64,000 bases of DNA, taken from positions 1-64,000 of the forward strand of contig CAKQGH010000006.1 of assembly GCA_934232895.1 (NCBI GenBank), written 5' to 3'. This stretch comes from an uncultured Alphaproteobacteria bacterium (GTDB lineage: Bacteria > Pseudomonadota > Alphaproteobacteria > Rs-D84). The notes beneath the pieces were generated by a model. It was not told the DNA's origin. It saw only the letters and a list, made by a program, of their open reading frames with translations, and ran no database searches. The translations under genes were made by a program, and so were the position numbers. This document shows, in pieces, positions 22,622 to 30,700 of this stretch (the first letter of the stretch is position 1; each line of letters begins with the position of its first letter).

Positions 22622-23614
22622 ATGCAAGCAAATACTGAACGATTTTTGGACCCAAATATCCCAGACGAAATGGCGGCGTCTATCCGTCCGCATGCGTTGT
22701 CGGATTTTATTGGACATGATGCCCTGAAACAAAACCTGTCGGTGTTTATCAATGGCGCAAAATCGCGGGGCGAGGCAATGGACCATGTTCTGTTATACGG
22801 TCCCCCGGGATTGGGTAAAACAACACTGGCGCACATTGTGGCGAATGAATTGGGTACGAATTTTCGCGCTACATCGGCCCCAATGTTGACCAAACAAGGC
22901 GACCTGGCGGCGATTTTGACCGCATTGGAACCGATGGATGTGTTGTTTATTGATGAAATTCACCGTTTGCCAACCGCCATTGAAGAGGTTTTATATTCCG
23001 CAATGGAGGATTTCAAGCTGGACATTATGCTGGGCGAAGGCCCGTCGGCCAAAAGTGTTCGCATTGACCTGCCCCCGTTTACATTGGTTGGGGCGACGAC
23101 GCGCACGGGGTTGTTGTCGAACCCATTGCGTGACCGTTTTGGAATTGATTTGCGGTTGACTTTTTATTCGCCGGACGATTTGGCAAAAATTATTGTGCGC
23201 AGTGCGAATATATTGGGTACACCAATCGATGCCGATGCGGCATTGACACTGGCGCGCAGTGCGCGTGGCACACCCCGTATTGCGAACCGATTGCTGAAAC
23301 GCGCGCGTGATTTTGCGGGTGCACTGGGGCGTGATGAAATTTCGCCCGACACAATTAAAACCACCCTGTTTCAATTGCATATTGACGGGTGCGGGTTGGA
23401 CGAAATAGACCGTGAATATATGACGACCATTGTTCGGCACTATGCGGGTGGCCCGGTTGGTATTGAAAACCTGGCGGCGGCATTGTCGGAACCGGCGGAC
23501 ACTATCGAAGATGTGATTGAACCGTATCTGATGCAAATGGGCTTTGTCCAGCGTACGCCGCGCGGCCGCGTTATTACGGATGCGGGGTATAAACACCTGG
23601 GGTTGGAGAAATAA
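22622..23614 (+). CDS. ruvB: Holliday junction branch migration helicase RuvB
   Basis: A 330-aa AAA+ ATPase of normal length. Walker A GPPGLGKTTLA, Walker B VLFIDEIHRL, sensor region TLVGATTRTGLLSNPLRDRF, arginine finger and the C-terminal winged helix (LMQMGFVQRTPRGRVITDAG). It forms a hexameric ring that drives branch migration with RuvA. ruvA and ruvC are not adjacent. The ruvB-to-ybgC-tol order is common in Alphaproteobacteria. Confidence 0.96.
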   Translation: MQANTERFLDPNIPDEMAASIRPHALSDFIGHDALKQNLSVFINGAKSRGEAMDHVLLYGPPGLGKTTLAHIVANELGTNFRATSAPMLTKQGDLAAILTALEPMDVLFIDEIHRLPTAIEEVLYSAMEDFKLDIMLGEGPSAKSVRIDLPPFTLVGATTRTGLLSNPLRDRFGIDLRLTFYSPDDLAKIIVRSANILGTPIDADAALTLARSARGTPRIANRLLKRARDFAGALGRDEISPDTIKTTLFQLHIDGCGLDEIDREYMTTIVRHYAGGPVGIENLAAALSEPADTIEDVIEPYLMQMGFVQRTPRGRVITDAGYKHLGLEK

Positions 23615-23618
23615 TCCT

Positions 23619-24002
23619 ATGTCAAACATTCATAAATTTCCGTTCGCCATTGCATACGCGGACACGGATGCGGGCGGGATTGTATATCACGGCCGGTATA
23701 TCGAAATTGCCGAGCGTGCGCGTATGAATTGGCTGCACGGCATGGCGGCGACCGACGGCGATGTGGGCTTTGTTATTCGTGAATTGAACATTAAATATAT
23801 TCGGCCATTGAAATTGGGCGATGAAATTATGGTTGAATCCACCGTCACGCATGTGGGTGCGGCGTCACTGTCGCTGGAACAAAAGTTCGTGCGTGATGGG
23901 GAAATTTATGCTATACTGAATGGGACGGCGGCATACATTGGTGGCGATATGCACCCAAAACGCATTCCCAACCAGATTTTGCAGAAAATAACCGCAGAAT
24001 AG
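23619..24002 (+). CDS. ybgC: Tol-Pal-associated acyl-CoA thioesterase YbgC
   Basis: A 127-aa hot-dog fold (4HBT) protein. The catalytic Asp and motif YADTDAGGIVYHGRYIEIAE are intact. Start taken at MSNIHKF (23619), four bases after the ruvB stop; an upstream extension would overlap ruvB and has no ribosome site. YbgC hydrolyses acyl-CoA or acyl-ACP at the membrane and heads the tol cluster in many proteobacteria. Confidence 0.92.
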   Translation: MSNIHKFPFAIAYADTDAGGIVYHGRYIEIAERARMNWLHGMAATDGDVGFVIRELNIKYIRPLKLGDEIMVESTVTHVGAASLSLEQKFVRDGEIYAILNGTAAYIGGDMHPKRIPNQILQKITAE

Positions 24003-24027
24003 TAAAAAAATATAAAGGAAAGGAAAA

Positions 24028-24528
24028 ATGGAAACAACAAGCAGTTTTTCGCTGGCAAACCTGTTTACGGGCGATTTGATGACATTGTTTATATCGGTCG
24101 TTCTGGTGATTGGCAGCATTATGTCGTGGGCAATTATTATCGAAAAAATCCGCATGTGGCACTATGCGAAAAAGAACCCGGTTAAAATTAAGCCGACCGA
24201 CAATCTGGATTTGATTGTTGACCGCTTGACGCGACCGTTCGAGCGGAATCTGTGGTTTTTGTCCATGGTGTCGTATGTTGCGCCGTTTATCGGTCTGTTT
24301 GGCACAATTTGGGGCGTTATGGATTCGTTTTCGTCAATTGGTGTGAACCAGTCTGTATCCATTGGCGTTGTTGCACCGGGTTTGGCAACCGCATTGGGTA
24401 CAACGGCATTGGGGCTGATTGCGGCGGTTCCGGCGGCGATTGCATATCAATATTTTATTAAAAAGGTCGACACCCTGTACGACGATTTGGATGACGCGCG
24501 CCGTGAAATGCGGACCGCACGCAAATAA
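24028..24528 (+). CDS. tolQ: TolQ/ExbB-type proton channel subunit
   Basis: A 166-aa MotA/TolQ/ExbB protein with three membrane helices (about 20-40, 82-105, 115-140). The conserved pore stretch VSYVAPFIGLFGTIWGVMDS and PGLATALGTTALGLIAAVPA are clear. The usual length is near 230; here the cytoplasmic loop between helix 1 and 2 is only about 40 residues. With TolR it converts proton flow to work on TolA for envelope constriction. Assigned to Tol rather than Exb by the ybgC neighbour. Confidence 0.88.
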   Translation: METTSSFSLANLFTGDLMTLFISVVLVIGSIMSWAIIIEKIRMWHYAKKNPVKIKPTDNLDLIVDRLTRPFERNLWFLSMVSYVAPFIGLFGTIWGVMDSFSSIGVNQSVSIGVVAPGLATALGTTALGLIAAVPAAIAYQYFIKKVDTLYDDLDDARREMRTARK

Positions 24529-24539
24529 AGGAAATTGCC

Positions 24540-24941
24540 ATGTCGCGCAGAAGACAAAGAAATTCAGACGCCGCAATTTCGTTGACGCCAATGATTGACA
24601 TTATGACGGTGCTGTTGGCGGTGTTTATGGTGACCACGCCGATGATGACCACGGGCATTGATTTGGATTTGCCGAATGCCGGGCACACTACATTGACCGG
24701 GAATGACCACGCGATTCAAGTCAGTGTTGATGCATCGGGGCGGTACTATATTGGCGAAATGCAAATGTCCCGGGACGAAGTGGTCAAACGCGCAATTGCT
24801 ATGCGCGGCGAAAACCCCCAGTTGACCATTATGATAAATGGTGACCGTCACGCGGATTATGGCGCGGTAATGTCGGTTATGGGCAAATTAAAGGACGCCG
24901 GTTTTCAGCGCGTTGGTCTGCGCACCCAGTTGGATAAATAA
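24540..24941 (+). CDS. tolR: TolR/ExbD-type proton channel subunit
   Basis: A 133-aa protein with one N-terminal membrane helix carrying the essential Asp (LTPMIDIMTVLLAVFMVTTP) and a periplasmic domain (ISVD-like IQVSVDASGRYYIG, TIMINGDRHADYGAVMSVMG). Twelve bases after tolQ. The last base of its stop codon is the first base of the inverted repeat of IVP element 2. Confidence 0.92.
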   Translation: MSRRRQRNSDAAISLTPMIDIMTVLLAVFMVTTPMMTTGIDLDLPNAGHTTLTGNDHAIQVSVDASGRYYIGEMQMSRDEVVKRAIAMRGENPQLTIMINGDRHADYGAVMSVMGKLKDAGFQRVGLRTQLDK

Positions 24942-25379
24942 AAGTTCAAAGTTCAGAGTTCAAAGTTCAAACGGGGGACACCGATGAAAAACAATGTAGC
25001 AATGAAGAAAAGTGAAGCGTTTGCACTGAGAGTGATAAAATTATATAATCATCTGACGGAAATTAAAAAGGAGTATGTGTTATCAAAACAAATTTTGCGG
25101 TCTGGTACAAGTATTGGTGCAAATTTGGCCGAGGCGGAGTGTGCAATAACTAAAAAAGATTTTTTGGCCAAGGTCTATATAGCGCTGAAAGAATGTGCAG
25201 AAACCCAATATTGGTTGCGTCTGTTGAAAAATTCAAAATATTTGACCGCAACAGAATATGCTAGCGTGTACAAGGATTGTAATGAAATTACAAGGATTTT
25301 GATGGCAACAACAAAAACAATAAATTTCAGGGATTCCGAGGACAAAACTTTGAACTCTGAACTTTGAACTTTGAACTTT
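24941..25379 (+). mobile_element. Four-helix-bundle (IVP) element 2 with heptad inverted repeats
   Basis: A perfect 27-bp inverted repeat, 24941-24967 with 25346-25372, built of AAAGTTC heptads. It includes the same variant heptad (CAGAGTTC / GAACTCTG) at the matching place in each arm, which shows a true inverted copy rather than chance low complexity. One further GAACTTT follows on the right. The element fills exactly the gap between tolR and tolA. The right arm encodes the last residues and stop of the enclosed gene. Confidence 0.65.
24984..25367 (+). CDS. Four-helix bundle protein (S23/IVP family)
   Basis: A 127-aa relative of the protein at 5428-5826. Core motifs correspond: EAFALRVIKLYNHL, SKQILRSGTSIGANLAEAEC, DFLAKVYIALKECAETQYWL, ILMATTKT. 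GGGGG ribosome site ahead of the ATG. The last residues (KTLNSEL) and the TGA are encoded by the right inverted repeat. It has no known link with Tol function, so it is probably a passenger that inserted into the operon while leaving both neighbours intact. Confidence 0.88.
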   Translation: MKNNVAMKKSEAFALRVIKLYNHLTEIKKEYVLSKQILRSGTSIGANLAEAECAITKKDFLAKVYIALKECAETQYWLRLLKNSKYLTATEYASVYKDCNEITRILMATTKTINFRDSEDKTLNSEL

Positions 25380-25382
25380 ATT

Positions 25383-26150
25383 ATGAAATGCAAGTTTGAT
25401 ATTTTTAAGTCTGAAAATTTATTGATGTCTGTGATGGGGCATCTGGTTGTGCTGGCGATTATGGCGACATCGTTCGTTGTGTTGGCCAACCGGACCAAAC
25501 TGGTCGCGCCCGACCGAATTCAGATTTATGAAATCGACCTGAACGCGGTGCGTGTTTCGGGCGATGAAACGATTTTATATAATGTAAATGCGGACGCCGC
25601 GCCAATACAGCCCGGAAAACAGGCCGAACCCACCCCCACGCCAGAGCCTGCGCCCGCCCCGGCGGATGAACCGCAACCGATAGAGACGCCGTCGCTGGTG
25701 GATGAACCCGCACCCGTGCCAGAAAAGAAGCCCGAACCCGAAAAATCCGTCGACACCCCGGCCCCAGACGACACGCCCGCCCCGCGCAAGAAAACGGTTG
25801 TTCGCGTCAATCGCCAGGTTGTATCCCTGGACAGAACATTGACCGTGTCGGTGGTTGATGCGCTGCGTGTGGCAATGACACGGTGTTGGGCCATTGATAC
25901 GAACCATCCCGGTATTGGGGATATCCGCGCGGTGGCGCATTTGACCATGCGGCGCAATGGCACGGTGCGTGATGTGTGGTTTGAATCGGCCGCGCGCGAA
26001 AATACCGACCCAGCATTTGCGTATGTTTTGGGTACAATTCGCAATGCGATAAACACCTGCCAGCCGTTCCGTATGTTGCCTGTGAATGAATTTTCCAAGT
26101 GGGAAAAAATACAATTGACCTTTTACCCAACCCAGGGCAAAGTCATGTAA
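25383..26150 (+). CDS. tolA: TolA/TonB-like periplasmic energy transducer
   Basis: A 255-aa protein: one N-terminal membrane helix (about 17-38, VMGHLVVLAIMATSFVVLAN), a Pro/Glu/Ala-rich linker (about 75-140, PTPTPEPAPAPADEPQ), and a C-terminal domain with TolA/TonB-like pattern (AHLTMRRNGTVRDVWFESAA) and a Cys pair (TRCWAID, NTCQPF). Called TolA by position after tolQ and tolR. I start at the ATG at 25383; an upstream TTG in frame lies within the inserted repeat. No Shine-Dalgarno sequence is visible before the ATG, perhaps because the element replaced it. Confidence 0.8.
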   Translation: MKCKFDIFKSENLLMSVMGHLVVLAIMATSFVVLANRTKLVAPDRIQIYEIDLNAVRVSGDETILYNVNADAAPIQPGKQAEPTPTPEPAPAPADEPQPIETPSLVDEPAPVPEKKPEPEKSVDTPAPDDTPAPRKKTVVRVNRQVVSLDRTLTVSVVDALRVAMTRCWAIDTNHPGIGDIRAVAHLTMRRNGTVRDVWFESAARENTDPAFAYVLGTIRNAINTCQPFRMLPVNEFSKWEKIQLTFYPTQGKVM

Positions 26151-26174
26151 AAACGGGGCCCCGCCCCGTTTTTT
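26151..26174 (+). terminator. tol cluster terminator
   Basis: AACGGGGC/CCCCGTT hairpin with a T run right after the tolA stop. tolB and pal, which normally follow, are not there. Confidence 0.8.
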
Positions 26175-26242
26175 ATGAAAGAGAGCAAAGAGCATCCGTC
26201 TCCGCTGGCGCTCCGCCGCGACAAGGAGAGCAGGAGCAATGA
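26175..26242 (+). repeat. GAGAGC-type repeat
   Basis: Purine-rich GAGAGCAAAGAGC, a GC-rich hairpin part (CCGTCTCCGCTGGCGCTCCG) and GGAGAGCAGGAGCAATG. A close copy is at 47577-47642. Resembles the arms of IVP element 1. From here to 27630 no gene is seen, only repeats. Confidence 0.5.
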
Positions 26243-26472
26243 TTGTGCTCGCATTTGCTCGCAACACCATATACCTGGATCCCGGTGTCAAGCACCGGGA
26301 TGACACCTATGAAAAGATTCGTAACCAAGACCTAAACTACGTTCATAAAAAAAAATCAGTATTCCGCCTTTGTCATCCCGTGGCTTGTCCGGACCCCGCA
26401 AAATCGTCAGATTTTGTGGGTGATGTCCTCGGGAACCAGGTGAATATATGTGCGCGGAACGCGCCTACCTTA

Positions 26473-26645
26473 TTGTCATCCCCGCGCAGGCGGGGATAGG
26501 GTCTTGGAAATTACTCTCGTTCATTGTTGTACGATGTTGGTAAAATGGCGGGGACCAATATTGCCGTACACCGCGATATTCTATGTCTGGCTCGTTGCCA
26601 CTCGCACTGTATGGTCCCTATTTCCTGCCTACGCAGGAACGACAA
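26473..26645 (+). mobile_element. MITE-like element (family A), copy 2
   Basis: Same orientation as copy 1, without the family D insertion. Ends TTGTCATCCCCGCGCAGGCG and CGCAGGAACGACAA; interior shared with copies at 964, 27089 and 47863. Confidence 0.7.
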
Positions 26646-26768
26646 AAGAGCTATAGTCTCTGTCATTGCGAGCGGAGCGTGGCAATCCATAAAAAACGAC
26701 TACCCTGCCGGGCGTGTGCCCGGCACCCCTTCTGGCCAGAAGGGGACTTAACTGCACCACCATCGCGG

Positions 26769-26870
26769 GGCGAATTCCCCTTCGCTGGCGAAGGGGTGGC
26801 ACAAAGTGTCGGGGTAGTGGTAAATAAGTCCCTGCGGGGCAATGGTGACCCTCCTGCGCCGGCATGACGT
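26769..26870 (+). repeat. Intergenic palindromic repeat (family C)
   Basis: CCCCTTCGCTGGCGAAGGGG, GTGGCACAAAGTGTCGGGGT, AGTGGTAAATAAGTCCCTGC, GGGGCAATGG. Matches 353-440, 11229-11325 and 48287-48460. Confidence 0.65.
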
Positions 26871-26905
26871 TTTTTTGTGCTGTGTCCCTGTATCCCCATC
26901 GCGGA

Positions 26906-27035
26906 GCAAGTTCCCCTCCGGTGGAGGGGTGGCCGCCAGGACGGGGTGGTCTTGAGAGTGCACAATGTGGAATAAATGTAAGACAAAAGACCACCTCCCC
27001 GCTGCGCGGTACTCCTCCACAGGAGGAGAACTTGC
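26906..27035 (+). repeat. Intergenic inverted repeat (family B)
   Basis: Bounded by GCAAGTTC and GAACTTGC; inner CCCCTCCGGTGGAGGGG and CTCCTCCACAGGAGGAG. As at 11357 it is followed by ATCGTTC(A/G)AGTGAATAAT, so the true unit may be longer. Confidence 0.65.
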
Positions 27036-27088
27036 ATCGTTCGAGTGAATAATAAGTTTCCCCCGGCACTACCAGGTCTCCCCTCCTC

Positions 27089-27301
27089 TTGTCATTCCTG
27101 CTCCGGGCCCCGCGGAATTGATAAATTCCGTGGGTGGGCAAAGGCAGGAATAGGGTCCATACAGTGCGAGTGACAACGAGCCAAACACAGAATGTTGCGG
27201 AATACGGTAATATTGGTATACGCCACCTTTTACCAAATATTGTGCAACAACAAACAGAAGTAATTTTCAAGACCCTATTCCCGCCTGCGCGGGAATGACA
27301 A
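27089..27301 (-). mobile_element. MITE-like element (family A), copy 3
   Basis: Reverse orientation relative to the other three copies. A family D palindrome (GGGCCCCGCGGAATTGATA...) sits in the terminal repeat at the same internal position as in copy 1. Confidence 0.7.
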
Positions 27302-27370
27302 TGGAAAAATATCGTTTTTATTTTATGAACATAGTTCTCTTTTATGTTTCTTATGCCGTCACCCCGCCCT

Positions 27371-27405
27371 GGGCCCCACGAAATTGAAAATTTCGTGGGT
27401 GGTAC
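27371..27405. repeat. Short palindrome (family D)
   Basis: GGGCCCCACGAAATT-GA-AAATTTCGTGGGTGG hairpin standing alone. 27302-27630 otherwise shows no gene. Confidence 0.55.
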
Positions 27406-27633
27406 TAGGTCGGGGTCTATTGCCCCGCAGGGACAAAAAGACGACACCCCGCACGCTACTGCGTGCACCCCTCTGGCCAGATGGGTTTGGTCTTTTCCAT
27501 CGTGGTGGGGGCAAAATAACTGTATCACTCTATCACTTGCTCGCTTTTTCACTTTTCCGGTTCCCCTGCCCCGTGGTGATTGGAAATGTTGGAGTTGGAC
27601 GTACATAATTGTCACTGGCGAAATCTTTTTTGT

Positions 27634-27683
27634 TTGTATATACACATTTTTTCTTGCGTCGATTGTGGATTTTTTTCTACCAT
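27634..27683 (+). promoter_or_regulatory. Promoter and operator-like palindrome of giant gene 1
   Basis: TTGTATATACACA (27634-27646) contains the perfect palindrome TGTATATACA. Seven bases later comes -35 TTGCGT (27654-27659), an 18-base spacer, and -10 TACCAT (27678-27683). The same arrangement with identical spacing precedes giant gene 3 (48627-48676). Confidence 0.55.
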
Positions 27684-27704
27684 AAACATAAAAGAGAGGA
27701 AGTC

Positions 27705-30700
27705 ATGACAAAGAAACGCGGTTTTCTGGGATTTTTTGCATATTTATTCGTTGCAATGTTTTTTGCAACTGGGGCATTCGCGGCCAGCGAATTGTACGAG
27801 GATTGTCCGGTGCCAGATGAAAATTCTGTTGCCGCAGGCTTTTGGAATAATGTTGCAGAGCCTAATTTCGGTGGCGAACCGTTGGGCTTTTCGGGCAGTG
27901 CCGCGGACGCTATTGGCGAGGGCTTTGAACCGTATGTTATAAACCCGCATCGTGTGGAGGTATCGGAAGAAACAGGCATTACAAATGGTGTTGGCAATTG
28001 TGTTGCGGTTATATGGTATATGTCCGACCATGGTATGTTTTATCGTTTTGTGCAATACAGCGAGAATGCAGAGTTATATGACCACGCCCCAACATTAGAA
28101 CCATATTCCAAAATACCGTTCGGGTGGATTACGACCGCACCCGGGTATTATCTGGAAATGCCCATATATGGCGACTATTATGCAGAAGACGCTGAAATCA
28201 AAGATCCAATTTTTGCCGCTATTCCGTATCAAAGTTATAATTACCAAAACTATAAGTATTATCCGTTCCGCACAAATACCCTGTGTACCCAGGGATCGTA
28301 TTGTAATTCCGGTGTGACGGATCTGTGGGATTGGGATGGCTATGCCACAGGCGAAGGCACATCCACCAAGGGAATTGAACAATGCGATGGCGGATGGCCA
28401 TCTGCACCCGGTGCGACCGAATGTGATGAAAGTGGAAATTATATCCAATTTGATTGTGTTGATAATCAAAATGGCAATGAAAGAAGTGGTGTCAATGTTG
28501 ATTTTGCAAATGGATATTCGTTTAGTCGGATGCGCGACGACAATGTGCACATGGTATGTGCGGCCGGTGGTTGGAACAATGAAAACGGCGATTTCAGTAC
28601 CCCCGATGACATACAGTGTATTTTGATTGAACCGACAACCAAAGAAGTCATAGACGCCAAAGGTCAGGGTTTGTGTAGCATAGATCGGTCCGGTGATTAT
28701 GAAAATCATTATGTTATGGAGTGGAAGGGTTCTGATTTATACATAAAATGCCGATTGGCGACCGAAGAAGAAGATCTGAGCGACGGTTCCAGATTGCACG
28801 TGGGCGATGTAAGGTGCGAGTATTTTGATGAAAACAACAGCGAATCCAAGGTTTACAAGTCGTATAATATTTCATACGATTTGAATGGCGGCACGGCGAA
28901 TAATCCGGCCAATCCAAAGCGCGAGATATCGGCTGTCATCAGCCATGATGCCACTGAATGGACGGTGTACTATGAACCAATCGGTGACCAAGAATGTTAT
29001 GAACCGTTTTCATACGATTATGATTTGGGCAAGTGCGTTACGGGGCATGGTGGCGAATATGATTTGTGCAATGGTGCAAATGCCGAATGTGATCCATTTA
29101 TTCCGTTGCTGGGCCCAAACGATGACGATAATAAACAGCTGACATTCCGTTGCTGGCACAATATGGCCGACACAAACAATCCCGAATCGTGCCTTTATGA
29201 TGATTTGGATGTGGGGTCTGATGCCGCTCGTGGTGAAGAACAATACCCATTTTTGGAAAGGGTATTTGGAACATCGGGCTATATAAATGTTCGTGCGATA
29301 TGGGACCAATATTCGTGGCTGTGCGAGGCCGGTACATATTACAAGGCGAATACTGGTGTTGATACATGTACGACATGTCCCGCGGGATCGTATTGCCCAG
29401 ATGACAGACTTTACAGTACTGGCACAGTCGATGATGGTATTATCAAATGTTCCGCCGGCACAACCAGCGAGGCCGGTTCAAAATCTTGCACAGCAATTAC
29501 TTACAAAGTGACCTTGGACAAGCAAAATGGTACCGGGGGTACGGATGCGTATTGGTATAAATATAATTCCAGCAAGACATGTTATTATTTTGCGGATGCA
29601 AATTTGACCAAATGTATTGACGGCAGCAATGGTCAAAATATTACCATTCCAATCCGCACCGGATATACATTTGACGGGTATTATACCGGCACGAACGGTA
29701 CTGGTACGCAATATGTGAATGCCAGTGGTTTGACAGTAAATAACCTGTATAAAACGACTGGCGACCGCACATTGTACGCCAAATGGAAACCCAATACCAT
29801 CAAGGTGACATTGGATTCTGATGGTGCGACAAGTTCAGGCACCAAGGCGTATTGGTATCAGTATAACACAAACAACAAATGCTATTATTACTCGGATGCT
29901 GCGTTGACCACTTGTATGGGTGGCACAACAACAAACCAAAAAATAGATACATTACCAAGTAAAAATGGGTACGCGTTTGGTGGTTATTACACTGGTAAAA
30001 ACGGAACTGGAAAACAGTATATCACCGCGTCCGGCTATGCCACGGGCAGTATTGTTGATTCCGTATCATCGGATATAACATTGTATGCGAAATGGGACCT
30101 GGTGACATACACAATTGAATACAATGTAAACGGTGGAACAATGCCGTCCAGCGGTGTTGTGACAGAATATACCGTTGAAACCGACAGTTTTGAACTGCCC
30201 CGGCCAACACACACCAAGGCAAGATTCTGGGGCTGGAGAAACAAAGCAGCATGGGGTGCGGTTGTTGCCGATAATGTTGTCAAAAAAGGCTCGTATGGGA
30301 ATTTGGAATTGACCGCGGCATATAACATTGATTGCGAACCTGGGAAATATTTTGATAAAACAACCAAGTCATGCGCCGAATGTCCATCTGGTGGCTTTTA
30401 CTGCGAAGGCGGCAGTTTTGATTACAACGCCACCGAAAACAAGGGACTTGGCTTTTGCCCAGAACCAGAGGCATCGTTCTTTGAGGAACGCGTCAACGTC
30501 GTTGATGATGGCGAGAACATAACAGGCGGTCCGGACTTGGTGACCCAATGGATGCGTAAAAATTGGGGCGTGCCAGAATTTGAAATAGTGGAATACGCCG
30601 TCGAAGATTCTCGTTATGGATTAAGCAGTGTTAACCAGTGCCAATATGCATTGCTGTATGATGTCACAATGGCAAAATGGCAAGAAAACGGTTATAATGC

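Noticed and set aside
24984..25367. Diversity-generating retroelement accessory protein (Avd)
   Set aside because: The family is related, but no reverse transcriptase, template repeat or variable repeat is found in the window.
26175..27600. A degraded transposase gene in the repeat zone
   Set aside because: No frame there shows a DDE, tyrosine or HUH motif; open frames are short and made of palindromes.
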